A stretch of DNA of 64,000 nt from Cryptomeria japonica (lineage: Eukaryota > Streptophyta > Pinopsida > Cupressales > Cupressaceae): positions 552,511,136 to 552,575,135 of the forward strand of contig NC_081413.1 of the NCBI RefSeq assembly GCF_030272615.1, given 5' to 3'. Shown here one piece after another: positions 1 through 11,149 of the stretch. Each line of letters starts with the position of its first letter. The stretch's first letter is position 1. Position numbers and translations under genes: made by a program. The notes under the pieces were generated by a model that worked only from the letters and a program-made list of their open reading frames with translations, was not told the origin of the DNA and searched no databases.

Positions 1-899
1 CCATATTCTTTTGGTGAACTCATGACTTGTTGTAAGTACATGGTCTGATTTAAAGTGTATTCACCCATGGCCTTGTCCTGAAATTTGCATTTAAGCTCAC
101 CTTGTTTTGATGTCGAAGGTTTTAATGACTCAGGATCAATGTATGTCGAAGAAGGAACAGCTTCGCGATTACTGGGAATGATGGTCTTAGTTTTTGATCT
201 CAGGTTATTGCAGTATATGAATGGATTAGGATCACCATTAACTGTTATCTCAACTCCATTGTGAGGAAACTTAATGCATTGGTGATATGTAGATGGGACT
301 TCCCTCATTTCATGAATCCAAGGATGCCCTAGCAATATGTTGTAAGTGAGATCTAGGTCTAGGACTTGACAAACCACATCCTTTGTAACTGACCCAACTC
401 TGAGAGGTAAGGTGAGTGTGCCCTTGGATGAACACTCTTCATCATCATATGCCTTGATGGTGATTTTGTTTGTATCATTCACAACTTTATTAGAATATCC
501 CAATTTTTTAATAGTGCTCAATGTACAAATGTTTAGACCTGCTCCTCCATCTATCAGGACTTGTTTGATTCTATGTTTGTGTATGAAGGCTTCAATGTGT
601 AATGGTGCATTATGTGGCTGACTTATAGAGGCATCATCGGCTTCTATGAATGTAAGAGAGTGTGGAATGGAAAGGTATCCCACCATGGCCTGAAACTAGT
701 CCACGTTCAGATCAGTAGGAACGACAGTGTCTCTCAAGATTTTGTCAAGAATAGCTTTATGTGCGGGGGATATGCATAAGAGCTCAAGGATTGAGATAAG
801 TGTGGGTGTCTTCCCTAACTGTTCTACAAGGTCATACTCAAGCTTGGTTGATGAGGAAGTGGTGTTTTTGGCTGGAGCACCTTGCAAAGTGAATTTACC
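1..899 (-). pseudogene. Element A retropepsin-like protease region of gag-pol
   Basis: This continues the gag frame on the minus strand past in-frame stops TGA (900) and TAG (696). It encodes a conserved pre-protease block (EQLGKTPTLISILELL), then an aspartic protease fold with the active-site motif LIDGGAGLNI in place of the usual DTGA. Next come a flap-like segment and ILLGHPWIHEM, which matches the ILGRPW-type C-terminal protease motif of plant Ty3/gypsy elements. Beyond it the frame stays open toward the G-patch linker that follows in elements B and C. The protease would mature Gag and Pol inside virus-like particles. Both stops fit C-to-T changes (CGA to TGA, CAG to TAG), so the copy is inactive. 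Confidence 0.8.
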
Positions 900-3118
900 T
901 CAATGAGTTGTAACATTACATTCAGAGGTAGGTTCAGAAGAAGATCCAATGCCTTTTAGGACAATCTTGGGTCTTTGGGTAGAATTCTTAGGCGTTTTGT
1001 CCTTGATGATAATAGTAGAGACATAATTATCCATTGAAATGTGATTGATAGTTGAATCATAGTTATAGGATGCTTTGGTATAGTTGGTCTGGTCATCTGT
1101 GGCTGCAACTTTTCCCTTGTCATGCTTTGGGAATGGTTCCTTAAACATTTCATGTTCTTGATTGGATGAGTGTCCTTCAATCTCTATGTCACCTCTATCA
1201 ATGAGATCTTGTATGATGTTCTTCAGTCGATGATAATTTCTTGTCTTATGACCCTTGCTCTTATGGAATTCACAATATTCATCATCATTCCACCAATTTG
1301 GTTTGACCTTTGGCTCATATGGAGGAAAATCTAGAATTGTGATTACTTTGTTTGCCACTAGCTTCTTGAAAATGGACTCTAGTGGTTCTCCTAATGGGGT
1401 GTACTTCCTTCGTGATCTAGAAGTTGTTTGAGTATTCACTTGATTGTTTGTAGAGCTTGATCCTAAAAAAATGATTTTGGGTCGCACTGTATTGGCATCA
1501 ACAACACCGTCATTTACTGTGTTCTTGTTTTTATTCCAAAATCTTGGCTTATCTTTTCCTTTAAAGTCATCTTTGTTTTCTTTGAATATCTTAATGATTC
1601 CTTGTTCAATTATGACTTTCTCTGTTGCTAAGCCTTTTTCAATGACGTCCTTGAAGGTGGACAAACAAGCTTTTCTTAGGTCATAACCAATGTCTTTGTT
1701 AACATTCTGAGTGAACATCTCTACCATTTGTTTTTGTGGAATTTCCCAAGAGCATCTGCTGGCTAGATTCCTCCATCTTTGTAAAAATGATGAAAAAGAC
1801 TCTCCATCTTTTTGCTTGGTGTTGCACAAAGTAGTGACTGATATGTCTGTCTCTATGTTGTAGGAGAAATGTTGAATAAATGCCTCTACTAAGTCACCCC
1901 ATGACTTAATACCAGGTGGAAGCTGGGAGAACCATTCCATAGCTTGATCACCTAAGCTTTGTGGGAATAATCTCATCAAATATGTCTCTTCTGCTACTAC
2001 CTCAATGTAGCCTGTGAAAAACTATCTTATGTGTGCCTTAGGATCCCCTTTGTCCCTATACTTATCAAACTTAGGCGTCACAAAGTGTGTAGGAAATGGA
2101 GGCATTGGAATGCTCTTGTCAAATGGATAAGGACATATGTCTCTCATTGTGTATGTTGGCTTTGGTGTATTTATGTCATCCATTTTCTTTTGTAAGTCCC
2201 TGATTTGTTGTTCCAAATTGCTTTTAGGTGGAGATCGACTCCTTGGACCATATCCCATGCTTGAGGCACCAATTGGAGGAGGAGCATGTTGCATATATGG
2301 ATGATATTGATCATACACGTGTTCATATGGAGGAGGTCTATAATGATGCTGCGTATATGGACCACTTGGTATAGATTCATGTTGAGGAACGAAATATCTA
2401 TTTTGTCCATGTATACCATACTCTACAGGCATGTCATGTTCTAATGTGTTGCCCCCAAATTTGACACGGGGTTTCCTTGTGTCCAAATTTTGAGCATGCC
2501 TTTGAATATCCAATTTCTTTGGTGGTTGATCCTTAGCATTGGTATGCGATTGAGCATATCTTTTTGCACAAGACTTCCATAATGGTCTGTGAAGGTGAGT
2601 ATCATATGTTTGACCATGTGTATGTGGGACCTCTGGTTTTTGAAACAAAGATGATGGTGATTCAGGCACCATATGTGGTCCTCTATTGCCTCCACTATTA
2701 GGCCTCCTTTGATCCATGTTGGAGTGAGTTTGTTGCAAAGGTCTATGTTCATTATTTGAGACATGTCAAAATCATGAGGGATCTTGGCTCCACTTTGTGC
2801 CATCATTTGTAAGAAGTATTGTCTATCCCTCCTCATTATTTCCTCAATCAATCGATTGAAACAGGGATCCATAATGGATTCTTCCACATCTACTGAATGT
2901 ACGGAAAAGTTGTCCATATTTTCATTGTGTGTATCATTGTTGTTTGTAGTGTCCATGTTCTCAACATTTGGAATGTTTCTATAGGCATCCATGTCAGGTA
3001 ATGTGTTATGATCAGTATTGAAAAAGACATCATTGTCATACTCATAGACACTCATGTTTGCGGACTCTTGAGCCTCTTTAGTTTCTCTCCTAGATTTTTG
3101 AAGATGGGTTTCAACCAT
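900..3118 (-). pseudogene. Element A gag polyprotein, disrupted
   Basis: Translation probably begins at the ATG at 3118. A frameshift near 2750 moves into a second frame, which then stays open to the protease apart from a TAG at 2022. Domains in order are an acidic N-terminal segment, a Pro/His/Tyr-rich linker, the conserved DICPYPFDKSIPMPPFP block, the retrotransposon gag core (QAMEWFSQLPPGIKSWGDLV, with SSFLQRWRNLA), and a short CEFHKSKGHKTRNYHRLK stretch. That stretch resembles a degenerate zinc knuckle (C-H-H arrangement). The product would be the capsid protein that packages element RNA. The same block order occurs in elements B and C. Confidence 0.82.
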
Positions 3119-5130
3119 GAACTAGGTATTGACCAAGATGTGTGAGACTAGATGAAAATGGAAAAAGTATGGAAGACCAAGAGTTGGATGGAATGCAAAT
3201 GAATCTGAGGTGTACTTGCAATGTCCAAAGTGTAAGACCAAGTATGTATGTAGTAGAGTAGGTGTGACTTCCAAAGAGATGATAGTTTCTCTTGATGAGG
3301 TAAGTTGACCTTGACTCTAAGTAAAACCAAATGAGACCCAAAGGTGATAGACCTTGATGAGGGACCACTTAGCAAAGTGTTGTTGTATGTAGTGTGTTGA
3401 CAAAGTATGATAAGGACAAGCAAGTGACCTTTTGACTCAATTTTAGATAAATGTGAATGTAATGCAAGGTGTAAAGCAATGATGGACTTTGTGAGACCTA
3501 AAGACAGGTTGAATGCTAGATGAAAACCTAGAGAAATAACCTAGGAAGCTCAAGAATTTCGAAACTGATTTCTCTTGTTTGTTGGACTGTAAATTTTTCC
3601 CATTTGTGAAGTTGTTTGTTGTGACCAAATCTGAAATTTTGACTGTATTTCTGTGACAAGAGGACATAATGAAGACTCAATGTTTGCAAGTGTCTAGACT
3701 CAAAAATGACTCAAAGAAAGTGTGATGTCTGATGTAAAATTGTTTTGCATGCACTTGAAGACACAAAAGACAAAATGTTTTTCTGTTTGGTCTTGAATGT
3801 TTGATTGTTCAAAATAAGTCAAGCACAATTCTTATGGCTGGCCAAGACAATAGTTATTGATCCCACATGGGGTTTTACCCCTGAGGCTATGCTATTCAGA
3901 GCAAATACTTAGATGCTTGACCTCACTAGCTCCACCCTTGGCACTCACTTCTTGGGTCAGCCAAGCATCAGTCCCCAAGAAAACTCCCCATTGTGAACTT
4001 TGTATCTCTACTAAGAACCGTATGTGTGTGGGCCGCTACCACAGGTCCGACCTCCTACCCCAACAACTAGAAGGATTTTGGCTTCTAAAACAAAAAGGTT
4101 CTAGTAAGGGCATCCGCTCGTGTGGCCATACATGCGACACTTTTAGCTCTGTAAATACAGAAGGCTCCCAGCCGGTAGGGGTTACACCCTACAAATGATC
4201 AAATAAATTTGATCAAATGGGTTTATGGGGAGACATAGTGTCGGTATGAACTAAATAGCACACGTTATCCATAGTTTTCACCATGAATATAGTTATTTAT
4301 AGTGGTTCGGAAGAGGTGGGTTTTTGTCACTACCACTTGGGTCGTTCTCTTCTCACTAGTAGTCCTAATGACCACAGGGGAAGACAGGCCATCTAAAGAT
4401 TAAACAAAAAGAGCCTATTTCTCAAGACACAAAAGACAATGATTCAATTTTAGTGCACCAATTGAAGTGTTTTATAGTCTATTGAAAACAAAGCACACAA
4501 TAAAAATAAAAAAACCTCGCCAAGGACCTGCAACAAAGATTTGTTAGTAGTTTGGATTGTTTAAAATAATCACCCCTTCCTACAAACACACAAGTTAGGT
4601 GAATTTTAGATCCAAAAGACTTTGTGAAAATAGGGGCCTTCAACCAAACGATTTTTCTTTCAAGACAAGCTGCACCAATTTCATTAGCTAGATCTGAAGA
4701 TGTTAGCTCAAAATAAACCGGATCTGAAATATTAAATGACTAGAAACTGAATCAATAAAACTCCAAAAAAAAAAATCAACGCACACAGATGTGGTTACCC
4801 CAAACATAGATGCGACTCTTTGACGCAGACGTGGTTATGTGAAACACAGACGTGGTTCCAGAACTCAGACACGACTTTTGGACACAGACGCGTCTAAAAA
4901 CACCATAGACATGACTAAGGAACACAGATGCGATATTTGGAATCTACAAAAAAATAAAATACTGTCGAGGATGCAGACACGGTTCCAGATGTCACAGATG
5001 CGGCAGAAAATCAAAAACATAACCTGAAAGTGCGTAGATGCGAAAATGTCGAAATGTTGTCGAAAATGTCAGATCTGCAACTTCAAACACAAAATCTGCA
5101 ACAAAAATGTTAAATGCAAAAGGGACAAGA
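3119..5130 (-). other. Element A untranslated leader
   Basis: About 2 kb between the PBS and the gag start with no convincing coding frame. The stretch around 3840-4400 shares blocks with the leaders of N (about 49620-50100) and B/C. Examples are a GGTTCTAGTAAGG-like block near 4099 and an ATTTATAGTGGTTCGGAAG-like block near 4292. The part nearest the PBS holds a short-motif array (separate entry). The leader length is close to that of B and C (about 2.9 kb). Confidence 0.6.
4784..5050 (-). repeat. ACACAGAYGYGRYT motif array beside the PBS
   Basis: About eleven degenerate copies of a 12-14 nt motif (ACACAGACGTGGTT and variants; one contains the palindrome AGACGCGTCT) recur every 20-40 nt. 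They lie 80-350 nt inside the PBS of element A. Spacing is irregular, so this is a motif cluster and not a simple tandem repeat. Confidence 0.65.
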
Positions 5131-5147
5131 GTCCCACTGGGCGTGCC
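5131..5147 (-). other. Element A putative primer-binding site
   Basis: On the minus strand this reads TGGCACGCCCAGTGGGAC, beginning with the TGG that pairs with a tRNA CCA end. It lies 10 nt inside the LTR end as drawn. I could not assign the primer tRNA. It is not the tRNA-Trp site used by B, C and N. Confidence 0.55.
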
Positions 5148-5157
5148 AAAATCTATA

Positions 5158-5932
5158 TGGTGAAAATGGATAACAATAATAATGATATTGAAAGGCTAAA
5201 TGAATTCAACCACAAAACCCTAGCCTAACAACAACAAAGATCCACCATAACATATGAAGATTACCTAAGACAATGTAAATCAAATAAAATCACAAAGATT
5301 ATACCATCACATGTCCATTAGGGTTTGAATCTCCATTCTTCCTATCTCCATTGATCTTACTTGATATATTTGCTCTCAGATTTTATGTGTGCACAAGAGC
5401 TCAACAAAGAATGGAAATGTGGTTGCAAGTAGGATCGCCTATGTTCAAAAGCGTAGTGTAATCAAGTGCATAAATTGATTAGGGTTTGATAATGAAGGAA
5501 GCATCTCCTTATATAGAAGACACTATAAGAAATGGAGGGATAAGATTGAGAGGTGTAAAAGAGGTCGGCTATGATTAGAGGGTAGGTAAAAGAAATAATA
5601 AAATAATGAAAGGGTAGGTAGTGTATGAATTAAGAGATGAATGACATGTGTCATGGGTAGAAAAGGCTAATGAATTAATTAAATAAATAAAGATTCATTT
5701 AATTAATAGAAGAAGTGGGATCAATTAAATAAATAAGATATTTATTTAATTTAGGAAAAGGGATAATTTAAATAAATAAATGTATTTATTTAAATGAGAA
5801 ATAAGGCTAGAAGAGGATAAATGAATTAATTAAATAAATAAAGATTCATTTAATTAATAGAAGAATTAAGCTTAAATAATTAAATAAATAAAATATTTAT
5901 TTAATTAGACATGACAATTTTAGGTGTCTACA
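5158..5932 (-). repeat. Element A 5' LTR (775 bp)
   Basis: In element orientation it starts TGTAGACACC and ends with CA, beside the PBS. It is AT-rich with repeated ATTTATTTAATTA tracts in U3. The outer end (5932) is sharp because the gag frame of element D resumes at once. The inner end (5158) is inferred from TG/CA and PBS spacing and may be off by a few bases. The partner LTR is outside the window. Confidence 0.7.
5507..5516 (-). promoter_or_regulatory. Element A LTR TATA box
   Basis: CTATATAAGG in element orientation, about 416 nt into the LTR, a typical plant LTR core-promoter position. The U3/R boundary would then be about 30 nt downstream. Confidence 0.5.
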
Positions 5933-6610
5933 ACTGCAAATCAGCACAAAGAAAAATTCAAGAAAAGCTTAGAAGAACTTGGTGACTTATTAAAAAGTCA
6001 GAAACCAAATGGTGACACTAATGGCCTTGACTTTGAAGCTAGAGAAAGCTTCGGTACTGCAAACACACAAGATCATAGCAAACTAGTAAGACAACCTACT
6101 GCTTATAACTTTAATGGAAAATGTTTTAACTGTAACAAGTATGGTCATAGAGCAAATCAATGTAGATCTATAAATTATCAAGATACCAATACACCCAACG
6201 GTCAATGTTCAAAATGCAACAAAGTTGGTCATAATTCTAAAAATTGCAGAATGAATGTGAGATGTTATATTTGTGGAAGATTTGGACACTTATCTAATCA
6301 ATGTAGAACACAAACCGGCATAGGTTATGGGAAGGCTATTTAGAAAAATAATGTGACTTGTTATGCTTGTAACAAAATTGGACATATTGCTAAATTTTGT
6401 AGAAGTAAGGCATCACTGGCAAACAACAAAGGTTCTAGTTTGAAAGGAAAAGAAAAAGTTGAAGAAGTTAAGAAAGAATTCTCAAAACAATGGATTAGAA
6501 AGTCGGACCTAAATGGTGTAGGGAATACTCCTCCACTGGTAGAACCAAGTAACACTCCACCAGCAGAATAGAGGAGCACTCCACCGGCAGGAGACTCTTC
6601 ATCTAACTAA
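5933..6610 (+). pseudogene. Element D Copia-type gag C-terminus with four CCHC zinc knuckles
   Basis: The frame enters from element A's insertion point and ends at TAA 6608-6610. It is interrupted only by in-frame TAG codons at 6341 and 6569. Four CX2CX4HX4C knuckles follow one another: CFNCNKYGHRANQC, CSKCNKVGHNSKNC, CYICGRFGHLSNQC and, after the first TAG, CYACNKIGHIAKFC. They would bind the element RNA in the nucleocapsid. A basic segment and a tail of NTPPLVEPS-like repeats follow. The capsid half of Gag is missing from the window. Four knuckles is more than the one or two of most plant Copia Gag proteins. Confidence 0.8.
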
Positions 6611-6737
6611 AGAAAATTCTTTTGAGGGTTTGGCAATCAAATGTAAAACATGCTATTATTCCCTCGGTTGATGGTATGAAGTTGAAATTACTTCTATACT
6701 GACAAGCATTAAATGTGGTGGTTGGCAAAATTAACAT

Positions 6738-6746
6738 TATAAATCA
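6738..6746 (+). promoter_or_regulatory. Possible internal TATA box upstream of the element D long ORF
   Basis: TTATAAATC lies about 140 nt before the ORF start at 6888, followed by a CA-rich stretch that looks like a plant 5' untranslated region. This would suit an independently transcribed second gene, but the evidence is only motif and spacing. Confidence 0.3.
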
Positions 6747-6887
6747 GTGTTTTCGGCTCCATTTCACTTCATCAAGCATTCAAACATTCGAAGAGCATGA
6801 AAACTTCCAAGCAAAGGCATTTCGAGCTAAGAAGCAAAGCAATTCATCAATCAATCATTCCTAAGGCAAAGAAAGGTATTTATAATC

Positions 6888-9800
6888 ATGGCATCTTCTT
6901 CTCTACCTGAATTCATAGAAAACCCTACTGTAGTCAAAGTAATCAAACGTCCTAGGCCCATATTTCAATTAGTTCCCGAGATAGCTAAAAAGGATGATAA
7001 TGTTGGTGCATTTTCTCAAATTCCCAAAGGAGTAGTTTTTGCAGAAGACCCTAGAATGTACATCCATTGTCACATAGAAGAATTAGGTGATGAAGAAATT
7101 AAGAACATGTATACGACTGTAATTTGTGATGATTCTGACAATGTGAAACTTGAACACAAAATAATTGAAACCCTAGGATTCACTAAAATTCTCAGCATTC
7201 CAGATTTCCCTAAGGAAGTTATAAGGATAATTTTAAGCAGGGTACATGGTGCATTCTTCTGGTTGGATTTGGTTCACAAAATCATCAGGGAAGCAGTAAA
7301 GGTTGTGACAGGGTTACCTTCCACCAGTAACAGACCAGATTAAACAAAGGTGGTCTCAAATGACCTAGTAATTAACCTAACTGGTGCAACAGCTGACAAG
7401 AGATCCTTAAGGGTGAATGATGTAACTGACATCAATATCAGATTCATCAGCATGATTCTAGGCTATAAAACCACACATGCAAACAGACTAAACTCAATTT
7501 CTAGTTTGTGCATAAAAAGTCCCTATGATATGATCAAGGATAATGCAAAAATAGATGTGTGTGAATGGTTAAAGGATGAACTGATTGATAATCTTGGAAA
7601 GATCACGAAAGACAAAAAGGGGACATTTAGATTTGGTAACCTACTTGTCTATTTAATGCTACACATAACAAAATAGGTGCTCGGTATCGGTAACAAAAAT
7701 ATAGGTTTTGATATACTGGTAGGCAAACAACTGTGTGATTTACTGAATAACATGGGAGAAAATAGAGAAAAGAATCTAAATGAGTACATTCAGGCATTGA
7801 GGGCCCAGATGAAAACTAGAGTCAGACTATCACAAATAATTGCAGATAAGTATAAAGATGAAATATGCTTTGTTATTAAAAAGGATGAGATTTGGATGGA
7901 GGTAGTTATCCCAAGAATAATTTGGGTTACTGAAATGGGTTATGAAACCGATGATCTCATAATAGAAACAGAAGCAAAAGCCCTTCTGGAAGCACCTAAG
8001 GAACCTAAGGAAGAAGTATTTGGTAGTGCTGAGACCATTGAAAAATAGATCCAATCAAAGAAAATTGTTAAGAAGGCTGAAGCAATAGTAAGAAGAGGAT
8101 CTCGGCAAGCAAAGGCTATAAAGGAAGATGTACTCAAGAAAACCGGTATCACTGAAGATGAGTTAGAAGCACTTCAGCCAGAAACTCACCTTTCATTGGT
8201 AGCAACTTCTTCGGAGAGTCATATGCCAGCTACATTTAAAAGAGTTGTGAGGAAAAGAGAACCATCACTAGTATCAACACCTTTGCCTAGAAGAACTAGA
8301 CAAAAACAATAGGAAGTAAGGCCCTCGACTAAGAAAATAACTCCAAAGAAGAAAAAGTTAACACCAAAGAAAAAGACTCAACAAAATATTGCCTCAATTG
8401 ACAAACTTTTAGATGAAACAATAGAGGAAGGAAAGCTTAAAAACATCAAAAAATTGTATGATAGATTATTAGTTGATGACAAAGAGAAAGTTGAAAACAG
8501 TGTAATTCTACACTTGGATATCTATAAGAAATTTTTGATGCAAGTTGTAGATGAATTACCGGCTGAACTGTTCAAGAGACTTGAAGCTAGAAGGCAAGCT
8601 GTTGTAGAGCTTGACAAGAAAATAAAAGTTGAAAAACTACTTACTGTTTATCCTGTTAACTCACCAAAGGAGATAGATGTTCAGATTGCAAAGGCTAACC
8701 GGTGAATATTCTCAACTGCACACCGGCATATAGCACTTATGGTTGGTAGAATAAATGAGGCTGCAGAGGAAACTGAAAATGCATGGGATATATTCCTTGT
8801 AGATAAGGAAAAGAAAGAAGAGTATAGAAACCCCAAACCTATCAAAGTATATCAGAAAGATAAGGATAAAGGAAAAGGCAAGGTTGGTGGACCCCCTAGC
8901 ATAAAGATAAGAGATAATTTATCCCCACCGCCTCTGGTTACTCCACCAGTAGCTACAACTGAAGATCAACCAGCTAGTGAGAGTATGGATATACCACAAG
9001 AGGACACAAATCCAAACTCTGAGGTGTTATACATAGTTGACATTGATACTCAGAAAGTTAACATTGTGGTAGATAAGGACACAATTGGAAAGACTGATAT
9101 GGCTACTGAGCCACTGGTAACTGATGGTACAGATGGTAAACCGAAAGATGATAAAGAGCAACAGGCAGAGCAATAGGCTCCATCATAGCAACAGGTTCAC
9201 ATGGAGTCAGTGCAACCAGAAATAACAGAGCAACAAAAACCTTTGCTTAAGGAAATGGAAACACAAACCAACCTACCAGAGGTCACCACAAGCAAGGATA
9301 TTGCTCCCACCGGTGGGATACAGAGTGTTGTCCCTTCAACTGCAGGATTCAAATCAACCAATGTAACAGAAGTTCTTTTGGACTCCATAAAGAAAATAAC
9401 AGATTGTAGCTCCCAAGCATACAAGGCTATAGATGATACAATTCCAATTTTGAAAATGATAGCTCCAAAATGTAATGTAGATAATAAGGATTCTTTGAGT
9501 CAACTTGACACTTTGTCTATGTATATTACTGAAAACACTATGACAGTTGAACAAATAAAAGAGGAAGCATTCAAGGAGAGATTAGAAAAGTAAAAACACA
9601 AATTCTTTGAGGATGAAATAAAGAAGTGTACAAGGCAGTTTGACACACTTCTACCAGAACTGTGTAGTACACTAAAGGAATTCAAAACTTTGTACAAAGA
9701 CACCTGAAAAACTAACTTTTTGATAGTTAATATAGGCATGAAGATTAGCAAGATACAGGATGAAATAAATCAACCTGCTGACAATTTCATTAATTCATTA

Positions 9801-10127
9801 GATTCATTGTCAGTTTTTGAGCAGAAGATAATAGGTTTTGAGGAGGAACTCCTAAAGGTCGAAAGAGAAAAGGAAAGGATAAAAAGTAAGGCACAAGATC
9901 TTAAATGGAGAATTAGTCCAAGATTGGACTACCTCACCTCCCTAAGGAAGGAAATATTAGATGCTTTGGTTCAAGGACAGAAAACACCAGCAGAGAAAAT
10001 GCAACACCTCACCGATATAGTTCAAAGGGCAGAGGTTGCAATAAAAGATAGCAAAAAGTTCCTTGAGAGCCTAAATCTACTTTTGGCGGATCTTTTTCAG
10101 ATTGTAACCAACTGGTTACAAGGGTAA
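6888..10127 (+). pseudogene. Element D long unknown ORF (1,079 codons, nine in-frame stops)
   Basis: I do not recognise this protein. One frame runs 3.24 kb from ATG 6888 to TAA 10125 without an indel, crossed by stops at 7341 (TAA), 7674, 8046, 8310 (TAG), 8703 (TGA), 9174, 9186 (TAG), 9591 (TAA) and 9705 (TGA). The first third looks globular, with mixed alpha/beta composition and Trp/Phe-rich helices. A Lys-rich basic patch follows (about 8330-8380, TPKKKKLTPKKK). Then come a charged helical part, a Pro/Thr/Gln acidic region (8900-9300) and a C-terminal helical, probably coiled-coil segment (9750-10110, EEELLKVEREKERIKSK). It occupies the place where pol or a downstream accessory ORF would be. 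Accessory ORFs of Copia elements or a captured host gene are both possible. Confidence 0.6.
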
Positions 10128-10176
10128 AGTAGGAAACTACACTCTATTGACACTTTGACAACCTTTGTCATTGATT

Positions 10177-10338
10177 CCAAAGGGGGAGTAGTAGTGGTAT
10201 GAGAAAAATCCAATAAACTTAGGAATCATCTGCTCAAGGGGAGCACACATTTTTGGTAACATTTTTTGGACTTCAATTTTTGGATACACTTTTTGAATTT
10301 TTCTCATGAGTGTTGCCATCAATGCCAAAGGGGGAGAT
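10177..10338 (+). other. Two polypurine tracts of element D
   Basis: CCAAAGGGGGAGTAG (10177-10191) and CCAAAGGGGGAGATTG (10325-10340, overlapping the LTR TG) lie 148 bp apart, each preceded by a similar TGTCATTGATTCC or TGCCATCAATG context. The second abuts the LTR and is the functional plus-strand primer. Duplicated PPTs are known in some plant Copia lineages (Sirevirus-like). Confidence 0.7.
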
Positions 10339-11149
10339 TGTTGGCAAATGCACACTCCAATGAGACATTGTAAGTGATTGAAGGTTTTGTCATTGATGAC
10401 AACCTTACAATCCTATGACACTGGCAAGGCAATCCATCGGCATTAGCAAGATCAGATTCTACACCAGCACATAGACCACCAACACTAGCAGTGAAAGGAA
10501 GCATACTGGCACAGAAGCCGACAAGAATTTTGTTTGTAATATATTTTGTTAATTATTGTAAAATCATTGTAAGCCGACTTTGCAAATTGTAAAATGACTC
10601 ATATATATAAGAGATCATTGCAGAACATTTAAGTAAGCATGGAGAAATGTAATTAGGAGAAATAAGACAAACCTATTATGCAAGTTATAGGTTAAGGGTT
10701 TATGTAAGAAGCAGAGCAGAAACCGGTACTTGATTTGGCATAGTAGATGCTATTTTGAAGCAGTACAAGACACTGGATTTATATAATCCATTTTGCAAGT
10801 CAGTGAGACTTCCCATTTTGTAATTGAGCAATGAGCTCTAGGCACTTGGCCTTCCTGCATGTGCAGGCTCCTATTGTAGCAGTAATATTCTCTTATTGGC
10901 TAGTAAATGAATATTGTGGGTCACAAATCCCACTGAGGTTTTTACCACACTGGGTTTCCTCATTAGAATATTGTGTTATGGTGTGTTTTTTATGTGGTTG
11001 TTGTTATCTCTGATTATTGCATTACTTTCTATTTACCAGTATACAGTTTTAATATGTTCTGCATGTTTTAAGTTAAGAAATTGCTCAAACTGGTTAGATA
11101 CTAATTCACCCCCCCCCCCCCCCTCTCAGTATCTGTGGGAATCCTAATA
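10339..11149 (+). repeat. Element D 3' LTR (about 811 bp)
   Basis: Starts TGTTGGCAAATG right after the PPT. It contains a TATA box (10602), a poly-C run (about 11109-11123) and the CTCAGTATCTG...CCTAATA ending common to plant Copia LTRs. The terminal CA appears mutated to TA, so the right end is approximate. Sequence to the right belongs to element B. Confidence 0.7.
10602..10610 (+). promoter_or_regulatory. Element D LTR TATA box
   Basis: TATATATAAG, about 265 nt into the LTR, preceded by a U3 rich in CACTGGCA/ACCGGC-like short motifs. Position and sequence suit the core promoter of a Copia LTR. Confidence 0.45.

Larger units (their letters stand above)
1..5932 (-). mobile_element. Ty3/gypsy LTR retrotransposon 'A', 5' part
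   Basis: Read on the minus strand, the order is LTR (5158-5932), primer-binding site (about 5131-5147), a 2-kb leader, gag and retropepsin, and the element then leaves the window at base 1. RT, RNase H, integrase and the 3' LTR would lie to the left. The LTR starts TGTAGACACC, close to the LTR ends of elements B and N in this window. Element A sits inside Copia element D: the base after its LTR (5933) resumes a zinc-knuckle gag frame on the plus strand. The other target-site copy is outside the window, so no duplication can be shown. Confidence 0.85.
5933..11149 (+). mobile_element. Copia-type LTR element 'D', right part, apparently lacking pol
   Basis: Plus-strand order is the C-terminal part of gag with four zinc knuckles, a short spacer, one long unrecognised ORF, two polypurine tracts and a 3' LTR. 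No protease, integrase or RT motif lies between gag and the LTR, so this copy or family is non-autonomous, or pol was replaced. The left part was separated by insertion of element A and lies outside the window. The tail (CCAAAGGGGGAGATTG then TGTTGGCAAATG) is the standard PPT/LTR junction of plant Copia elements. The right LTR end abuts the integrase tail of element B, so D probably inserted into B. Confidence 0.75.
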
